Source: Eledone cirrhosa (Eukaryota; Mollusca; Cephalopoda; Octopoda; Eledonidae). Taken from it: DNA of 64,000 bases. The position numbers and the translations under genes are program-made. Under the pieces are notes generated by a model that had not been told where the DNA came from, searched no databases, and saw nothing but the letters and a program-made list of their open reading frames with translations. The DNA lies in assembly GCA_964016885.1 (NCBI GenBank), contig OZ024760.1, positions 4,044,041 to 4,108,040 on the forward strand, given 5' to 3'. Shown piece after piece: positions 11,218 to 21,483 of this stretch; position 1 is the stretch's first letter, and every line of letters begins with the position of its first letter.

Positions 11218-13889
11218 CTTCAGAGAAATAATGATAGAACACATGAATGATTGATATATTTATACTATAGTGGTGGTGATGGTGGTGTGAATGGTGGTGA
11301 TGGTGGGATGTGTGACAACAATGATGATGATTCTAAGAATGGTGAGGGAGGTGGTGGTGGTGATGGTAGTGGTGGTGGTAGTGGTGATGGTGGGATGTGT
11401 GACAACGATGATGATGATGATGATGATGCTAAGAATGGTGAGGGAGATGGAGTTGATGGTTGTGGTTGCAGTGGTGGGATGTGGTGACAATGAGAATGAT
11501 GGAGATGGTAGGGTTGATGGTTGTGGTTGCAGTGATGATGGTGGTGGTAGAGGTGGTGGTGGTAATGATGGTGATGCTGATGATGGTGATGATGATGATG
11601 ACGGTAATAATGATGATAATGATGATGATGGTGTTAATGTTGATGATGATGCTGATAATGGTTATGTTGATGATGATGTAAATGATGATGATAATAATGG
11701 TTTCAAAGCCAACAATTTTAAGGGAAGGGAAAATCAATTAAATCGACTCCAGTACATTACCGGTGCTTTATTTCATCAACCCCATAAGGATGAAAGGCAA
11801 AGGTGGGATTTGAACTCAGAACATAGATGAACTTCTATTGGTACAACTTACCTGTGGTACCAAATGATCAATCAGCTGACTACGTTGTGAATGGAGGGGG
11901 TGTGTTGATAACCAGTGTAGTGTGTTCACACGGTTTAACTTGTCATTTATTTCCATCTGTTTCCAGAAATTGCTTCCTTCTCTGACATCGTAACAGGCCT
12001 GGCAATTAAGTAGAGAGACACGAGAAACGGTGGATGAATAGAAAGGAATAACTATTATCAAATAGAAAAATAATGCAGGTACACCTCACCCTATGTAGTT
12101 AATTGGTTCCAGAAATTAACTTAACCCTTTAGCATTTAAACTGCCGGCCATATCCAGCCAGAATTCTCTTACTTCTTTTTGTTCAAACTAGTCGTAACCA
12201 GCCATTCATACTGGTGTTAGTGTATTGTTTTCAAAATAAATAACCCAAAAATCTCATAAGTTCGATATTATATGCAGTAAAGCCTTTACTGTGAAAATAT
12301 ATTAGTAAATATGGAGTAATGTAAATGCTAAAGGGTTAAGGTATCATGATTTCTACTTAATTTTAGGGAAGGAAAGTTGATTAACCCTTTAGCATTCAAA
12401 CTGGCCATATCTGGCCAGAATTCTCTCACCTTTTTCTGTTCAAACCAGCCACAACCGGCCACTCATACTGATTTTAAGGTATTGTTCTCAAAATAAATAA
12501 TAACAAAATCTTATGGATCTGATGTGAGAATTATAAGAGATATAGTCTTTACCATGAAAATATAGTAGTAAATATAGAGTAACATAAATGTTAAAGGGCT
12601 AAATCGACCTCAGAAGGATTAAAGGCAAAGTTAACCTCAGTAGGATATGAACTCAAACCATAAAAGGTAGTATACCAACCTTGGCAGCAAATTTTAAACC
12701 AACAATATCTGCTTCAGTTTCCAGTTTTCTACTGTAGGGGAGATCAAGCAGAATCTGTAAAAAAACAGAAGGGAGAATGACAATTTAAATAGAGATTGTT
12801 AAAATTTAATTTTCAATTTCCATCATAATTTTATTTAAGAATCATTTAATTACAAATTCCAGACACCAGTCTAATAATGTTAGTAACCAAATAAATCCCT
12901 CCAAATTCTTTATTATATTCAAAATTAATTATAAACCATAGATAACAAGGCTATTGGTTTCATAAAATGTAACAGATTGGGTTAGAATACACTCACACTA
13001 TGTATGTATGTGTATTTTTTTTTTGTGGAGTGAGAGACTCCTAGTCTTCATTAAGACATCTCTCTGGGAGAAGGTCACTCTGATATAAAACCTGCGACTT
13101 CTTTTTTATCCAATGATGTAGTCAAGTTCTTCTTTTTGGGCAAATGCATTCTATGTTCAGAGAGTGAGATTGGCCCCCGTGCAAAGCCTTTCCTCACTTA
13201 AAAAAGCTTCAAGCACAGGCATCGCTTGATATGTGACATTTTTAGCGATGCATGGTATTACTTGCCATAAGTAAGTCCCTAGCAGGACTAAAAAGCCACG
13301 TCTGTGATGCTCATGCTTAAGTATCAAGCGATGGCATTACTCGAAATCGAGTTGCAGCCATCATCATCATCATCATCATCATCATCGCTGTCATCATCGT
13401 TGTCATTACTATTATTTTTATATCCATTTTCCATGCTGGCATAGGTTGGACATGTGTTTCACAGAAGCAGAGACAGTTTAGGAGCAGATTGGTATCAAGA
13501 GTGTTAAACAAAACTCATTAAATGTAAAATCTAGTACCTGAACAACTTTCTCATAGAATGCCTGTGTCACAAGAGCAATCCCATCAAATGGTAAGAATGT
13601 CCAAATAGCTGCCATTGCAATTATAACAAAGATGTCGATGATCTGAGCATAACTCACTTTCTCAGCCTACAATGTAGTGAAAGAAGAAGTAAATATATTT
13701 ACAGGTTTGTCTTGGGAGGTTATGTATAAACATAGGGGATAGGTTAACTTGAGATAAATACGTAGGTTGTAAAGGTGCATTGGTTAGTGGTTAGGGTATT
13801 TGGCTCACTATCATTTTTGGTGGAGGTTAAGTTTAAACAGTAGTTAGGGTAACTAGTGATTAAATACATACATATATATATATATATAT

Positions 13890-13921
<32 letters not shown>

Positions 13922-14636
13922 TAGGTATTAATTTAACAATGAAAATAATTGTTTCTACATTTGGCACAAGACCAGCAATTACCCAGTGCATTACTGGTAC
14001 TTTATTTTACAATGAAAATAATAACAACAAAGTCGAGTTATTTTACCTATTCATATTGTTTTACCATCGTTTCAGAGAATTGACAATATTGACATATTGT
14101 CTGATCTATAACAGTTATATAACTATATAACTGCATACTGTCAGATCTCATATATAGGTTCGATCAAACCGTCTTCTTCAGAAACCATATATATATATAT
14201 ATATTCATTGAAGTTGGTGGTTTACCACTGGATAGAATTTTTCATTCTGTGTAGTTAACCACGAGGCAATAGTATGAAAAGCACTCAAAGTGACGCAACT
14301 CAATCATCATTGGTATGAGATTCTATTAGTCGTGTGTGGACAGAGTTAAACATTATTGAATAAAGTGACAGGCCGAAAATTTTTTAATGAATTTCAACTT
14401 TCTGGCCTCCTGTTGCTTTATTCAATAATATATATGTGTGTGTATATATATATGTTCAGGTTGTGAAGGCATGTTGTTTCGTGTTTAGGGTTATTTAGCT
14501 TACAATCATAAGGTTGTGAGTTTGATTTCCAGGAGATTATGTATAAACAGTAGATGGGGAGGGAGATAACTTGTTACACACACACATATATATATATATA
14601 CACACACACATATATATATATATACATATATATATG

Positions 14637-14668
<32 letters not shown>

Positions 14669-14678
14669 TATATATATA

Positions 14679-14713
<35 letters not shown>

Positions 14714-15066
14714 GTGTATATATATAGGTCTCTATGCACCACCTAAGAGAACATTAGTCTACGACCTCTTTTATACCATAAACGTGGTTTTGTCTTTGCG
14801 CGTAATTGTTTTTCACCGCTCCTATTAATGACGTATTATTCGTTTTTTCCCGTTCTTTGCCAGCGAACGTTACCACAAACCAAAGTATCATCTTCCTGTC
14901 TTCCTCCGGTTGCAACGTTTTTTGAAATATCCAGTTCTGCGTTTACAGATTGACTTTGTTAGTTTCAGAAGATCCCATTAAGGGTGAAAGCAGCGATTCT
15001 TTGCTTAAACTTTAATCTGTTATTTTAATAAATATATATATATATATATATATGTATGTATATATA

Positions 15067-15121
<55 letters not shown>

Positions 15122-17661
15122 TCAACGCTCACATGATGATGTGGACTGACATCCTAAAGCCAAGCAGACGCACTGCCAACAACTTCCAGGCGTCTAACAA
15201 TGGCATAGCACCCTTGTATGGGCTCCGCAAAGACCACAAGACAGTCGACGACCCGACAACAGGACCACCAACAAGACCCGTATGCGGAGCTAATATAGCT
15301 AGTAACTACAGGATCTCCTACTTCCTCTCAATCGTTATACGCCCCATAATCAAGATGTCCCCAGATGTATGTGACAGTACAGAGGACCTCCTCAGCAGAA
15401 TCAGTGAGTGCAACAAAAACAGGAACCTATCCAACTGCATAATAGGCAGCATGGATGTGGTGTCACTGTACCCATCCATTAACATTGATTTTGCTGTGAA
15501 AAGATGTGTGGAGATGATCATTGAGAGTGAGGTGGAGTTCTGCGACGTCGACACAGACCAACTGGGCCTCCTACTTAGACTTACCTACGACACTGACTAC
15601 CTAGACAGCCATGACCTTAGACGTTTCTGCCCTAGTAGACCTATAAGAGGTAGACCCCCCACCATAACCTCAATGGCAAAAAAGACTCCCATGGGAAGGT
15701 GGATTGGGTGGACCAAAGATATACGGACCCCCCAAAACAATGATCAGGTAAGAAAAATGGTCGCACATGCAATAGGGGCTAGTATCAAAACTACCCTAAA
15801 GGGCCACATATTTAAGTTCAACGAGAAGATCTACACCCAAAATGAGGGAGCAGCCATCGGCGTCAGCATAGCTGGTGATGTTGCCAACCTTTTCATGGTA
15901 TGGTGGGAAAGGAGACTTAAAGATCTCCTTAATGAGAGCTCCATAGACCTTATCGTGTACTCTCATTATGTAGACGATATCAATATAGTTATAAGAACAC
16001 CCCCACTAGAGAGCACTAACAAGTTTGATTTAGAACATAGCACGATGGAAAGCACCCAGCAGATAGCTAATTCCATACACCAGAGTATAACTGTAACTAT
16101 CGACTTCCCTTCCAAACACCCTAACAATAGACTACCTGTATTAGACACAGAACTCTGGATTAACACTATAGACGAGAGAGCTCAAATTCTCCACTCACAC
16201 TATGCTAAACCCATGGCCTCCAAATACCTGATACTCAAAAACTCAGCAATGTCCAGTAGTGCTAAGTTTAATATTCTGATCGCAGATTTGGTACGAGTGA
16301 TGAAGAATGTGTCCCGCATGTGCGACCCAACAGAAATGGAAAGACACATCCAACACTTCATCAACCACATGCAGTTCTCTGGCTACAACCAAAGAGACAG
16401 AGTCAGAGTATACGAAGGAGCCATGGAGAAGTATAAGACCCTCATAGAACTGGACATGAAAGGAATTTGCCCATTATACAGGAGCAAATCATGGAATAGC
16501 TTAGATAGGGCTAGACATAAGATAGGGAAAGCCACCTCATGGTACAACAACCAGAGATACAAGAGTGTCATGTTTGTGGATGCTACCCCTGGAGGGAAAT
16601 TAGCTAACCAGTGTAGAAAGGCCCTGAGAAAGACCCACTTAAAAATAAAGGTGGTAGAAAAGCCAGGAACCACCATAAAATCCCTGATCAGCAAAACCTA
16701 CCCTTTTAAGAAAACCCACTGTACCAATAGGAAATGTATCATATGTAAGGTGAACCCCCGGATAAACTGTAAAACTAAAAACGTAGTCTATAGCATAAGA
16801 TGTACAGAGGGTACTTGCAGAAACATGACAACAACATACATAGGTGAGACAGCTCGTAGCATAGGTGAAAGGGTAGACCAACACTGGGGGGAACTGAAAG
16901 GACGAAAAAACGGGTCAGTACTATACGAACATGCTAGACAACATGACGGTAACATAGACAACATAGAAATTAGAATAATATCTAAACATAGAAATGACCC
17001 AGCAGATAGGCAAATCAGAGAGGCCAGTGAAATAGAAATTAGAAGACCAAGACTAAACAGAAAGAATGAATGGAATAACAACAACACCCAAACAAACAAC
17101 AGTGACCTAAGAGAAGTATAAATAAGTAAATAAAATAAAATAAATAAATAAATACATACACAAGCACAATAACAACAAGCACATAAACACACACTAGTCA
17201 CCCATCACACAGCAAACAAAACACTATACACACACGCAAACGCATGCGCAAAGAAGACAAAATAAAATAAACAAACAAGCAAATAAATAAATAAATATAT
17301 AGACAGACTGAATAAAAATGGCGTAGACATACAATACAACAGGAGGAAAATATAGCACCACTGACGATGTTGCAGATATGCAACGAAAGATTTATGATAA
17401 ACTATATATATGTGTTTGTGTCTATATTGTATCTGTATTATTTTTGACCGTCGGTCAGTCAATGGCAACATTGAGGACCGAGTAAGTTAGATTACCGATA
17501 TAAAAGACACAGAAGCGAGAAGCGAAAACCAACCAAACAGTGAGTGTGTTCTGTTATTAATTCTGGCAATATTACACAAATATGACCCTCCCCAAGTATA
17601 ACAATATTTGTTTCGACACACGATTTCATATAAAAAACCTCGCAAAACTAATTCATCGCCG

Positions 17662-17733
<72 letters not shown>

Positions 17734-18165
17734 TGGCTTACAATGTTTCTTCCTTACGTAACCTTAGGATTCGTCAGAGCTATAAAAGGGGTTTGATTGG
17801 TGCTATGGACTCTACCAACCAAACATTCAAGAACAAAGAGTAAAGAGAGTAAAGAGCAAAAGTAGGGGACGATAAGTCTAATTTTGGTGCGGGAGGGTGG
17901 GGTGTGGGTCCTTGTTTACTATTTGTTCTTGAATGTTTGGTTGGTAGAGTCCATAGCACCAATCAAACCCCTTTTATAGGTCTGACGAATCCTACGGTTA
18001 CGTAAGGAAGAAACATTGTAAGCCAATAAAAATCTTTTGATGTTGTAGACGCTCTTGTGTTCTTTATCATATATACGGCTCTGCTCCAAAGCATAGAGCT
18101 AATTATTATGCTGCCAACACCTTAATGGGACACGGGTATACAATACCTAACTCCTATTAACCTAA

Positions 18166-18206
<41 letters not shown>

Positions 18207-21200
18207 CATACAGGTCGTGGAAGCACATTGCTTACTGGATAGAATATTTAGCTCATGATTGTAAGGTTGTGAGTTCAATTACTGGTGGCACATTAGGTCC
18301 TTGAGCAAGACACTTAATTTCACATTGCTCAAGTACACACAGCTGGTAAAAATGAGTTGTACCCGTAATTCAAGAGGCCAGTCTTGCCACACACTATGTT
18401 ATGCTGCATCTTCTTGAGGAATATGTTAAAGATGTTAGAATTTATATTACACACAGCAAAAAAAAAGTGTCTGTAGAGGTGTTAGTGGTGGCAAGAGAGG
18501 CATTAGTGGTGACTGTAGAGGTGTTAGTGGTGACTGTAGAGGAATTAGTTGTAGAGGTGTTAGTGGTGAGTGTAGAGGTGTTAGTGGTGAGTGTAGAGGT
18601 GTTAGTGGTGAGTGTAGAGGTGTTAGTGGTGAGTGTAGAGGTGTGAGTGTAGAGGTGTTAGTGGTAACAGTGGAGGTGTTAGTGGTGACAGTGGAGGTGT
18701 TAGTGGTGACAGTAGAGGTGTTAGTTGTGACAGTGGAGGTGTTAGTTGTGACAGTGGAGGTGTTCATGGTGCTGTGGTTAGTGGTCAAAATAGAGGGGAA
18801 AACTTACAGAATGTCCCAGAACAACATGAGCCAATTCATGAGCCAGTATAATAGCAAGCTGGTCGTCATTAGCAACCATATTCAAGAGTCCTTCATGGAC
18901 ATATACATGGCCTGTCTGTAAAATAAAAATAACATTGCACTGATTTCAAAACTAAGCAATTTGATATATAGAATAATTGTTTCTACTTTTGACACAAGGC
19001 CAGCAATTACCCAGAACATTACTGGTACTTTATTTTATCGACCCCATATGGATGAAAGGCAAAGTTAACCTCTCATCCATATGGGGTCGATAAAATAAAG
19101 TACCAGTAATGTTCTGGGTAATTGCTGGCCTTGTAAATGCTAAAGGGTTAAATGGATAGAGAGGAATGGAGTTGAAAGTATTGCTGCTTGCTGGTGTTGA
19201 TGGTAGTTAGAATGGTGTGTAGGAGAATTTTGTTGTTGTTGTTGTTTTTGAAGTCTATGACAGTAGTCTAATTAAAGTCTACTTACCGGGAGAACAAATG
19301 CATTTGAATCGAGAGAGCTGATGATGGCAACTTTCCATTTTTGATCTTTGAAAACATTACGGTTCCTGCGAACAATACGTTCCAAGATTCTTATGACCCG
19401 CTGGTAAGAAGGGTGGGTTGCAGGTAAGAATTGTTCTTTGTAAGAACTCTGTTGCTAGATTCAGGAATAATAATTAAAAATAACTCTCTTGAGAATGGAT
19501 TTTTAAATCAGAAAATATTTGAGATCAATAAAATTGCTAAGGTAAAATTCTACCGTCCTCACACTTTTCTCTGTCTTTTATTCTCTATAACTCCTATTGC
19601 CATGACACCTTTAATCTTGCATGCATTGTAGGGCTTCCAAATATTTCAACTTATTTAAATTTGCATTTCTTATTCCACAATGCTTCAAGCAAACTACATT
19701 TGTTAACTAAAAATATATTTTTAAATAAAACATTTAAACCTTAAAGACATTTTATTAGAATTAAAATATGAAATGTCAGTTATTAGAGTGTCTCAATGTG
19801 GATACTCATCGTGTTAGAAATAGCAACTAAATTTCCCTCAAAGCCAGATTAGATGACAGTGTCTTGCGCATGCAGAACTGATTTTGGGTTGGCTTCACTG
19901 AGACTGGAATAAGTTATAGCTATAATTCTTCTTCACCCACTTATTCCTGAGAGGGTATGGGGGGGGGGGGGGCAGAGTCCTCAAATACTCCTTCCAGCTG
20001 GTCCTGTCAGAAGCAACCATCTCTAGCTGACCAGGCTGGATCCCCAAGCAAGACCAGCCAAGCTCATGGATGTTATCCAACCATCTTGCTCAGGGTCTAA
20101 TCCTGGGTCCTTTGCCAGTTGGTTTTGCCCGTAAAATCTGTCCAGTGATTCTTTCTTGAGACATTCTAACCACATGAACATAGTATTGGAGCTGTGACCT
20201 CTCAATTCAGAGAAGTAGCAACTTTACCTTGAGTGATTCTCTGATCTCTGAGCTACGCACTCTATTGAGTGAGAATTAAAATATACTATATCGTGGACAT
20301 GCTCACAAAGTCAGAAAACAGTACAGCTCCCATGACTTTCGGAAACATTTTTTCATGCTCAGAGTTGTTGAAGCATGGGACAAACTACTTACATCAGTTG
20401 TTAGCTTTCAGGACACTGCATCCTTTAAAACTTCCATACTTCCTGAAATTCGCCAACACTACACCTGATATCCCCCCTCCATACACACACACACACATGT
20501 ATATCATGACTCATACACTGTTCACTTTCCTGACATTATTCTATGTACTATACATACACCCTTGATGAGTTGTAGTGCACCTGAGCACTATACACAATAA
20601 TTTTCACTATTATCACTATTATTATTAGAAATATGTTACCAGTTTTGCTTCAAAATTGGCAATCTTCATGAACTGATCCTCAGTGAAGGCAATAAACCGA
20701 AGCCTTTTCGTAACAGGCGTTTCCTGAAGATGAGCGGAGTAATATGTGATGAATACTAGGACACCAACCCCAGCAGCAAGCAGGTACCTCTGCCATGCAC
20801 TGAAGATCTCTGTTTTCACTTGCTTCTTCTTGTGGTGAGGCAAAGATCTCCACCACAGTCGCAGCCTCCTGAAATGACAAGAATTATTCCATTATGATGG
20901 TGGCATAGAGGGGCGAGGAGCGAGGGAGGAGTTGTTATGGTGATGGTATACAATATAGAGTATAAAGTATAGGATAGGTGCACTGGTGATGATTTATGTT
21001 GTTGTGATGATGGTAATGGTGATAGTGGCAGCTGGGCAGTAGTGGTGGAACATACAGTGCAGTTGAACCAAGTTCCACATAAAAAGAGGCCAACAATAAT
21101 CGAAAAAATATAAAAATGATATACTATAGATGTGTGTGTGTATATATAAGATGGCAAATTGGCAGAGTCGTTAAGATGTCGGAATGATTGCTTCAGAGTA

Positions 21201-21451
21201 TTCATCCCCCCCCCCCTCATTGCGTGCTCAGAGTTCAAATCCCACTGTGGTCAACTTTGCCTTTCGTCCTTTTGAGGTCAATAAAAAAAAAGTACCAGTC
21301 TAGTACTGGGGTCAATTCTTCATCTATAGAAAAAAATCAGCTGTGTTCAGACCTGGAGAGGGTTGGGCTCTGCCAGGTTTAAAAGTGCCCTAGACACACC
21401 GTATGATGGTGCCTCTACAACTCCACAAGGAGTTATGGGATCTTTATCCTT

Positions 21452-21483
<32 letters not shown>

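Larger units (their letters stand above)
15121..17604 (+). mobile_element. Penelope-like retroelement (PLE) in OMA1 intron 4
   Basis: It comprises a long open frame (reverse transcriptase then GIY-YIG endonuclease), an (AAAT)n-rich stretch and a 3' repeat that recurs at 6,089-6,372 and, inverted, at 36,112-36,390. It is transcribed opposite to OMA1. The 5' boundary is hidden in (TA)n microsatellite, and the RT lacks the N-terminal part usual in PLEs, so this copy is probably 5'-truncated. Confidence 0.85.

Noticed and set aside
11251..11830. 179-codon Gly/Asp/Val-rich ORF
   Set aside because: Lies in a GGT/GAT minisatellite inside OMA1 intron 7, on the opposite strand, with ORFs in several frames.
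14506..14828. ORFs of IYIYIH / HTHIYIYI type on both strands (also 48,336-48,730, 50,567-50,883, 58,540-58,833, 62,232-63,299)
   Set aside because: They are translations of (TA)n, (CA)n and (CATA)n microsatellites; frames are open on both strands for that reason.
18401..18921. [13 protein letters not shown]s, which could suggest a repeat protein
   Set aside because: A 21-bp minisatellite (a multiple of three keeps frames open), antisense to OMA1, ending through its exon 4.
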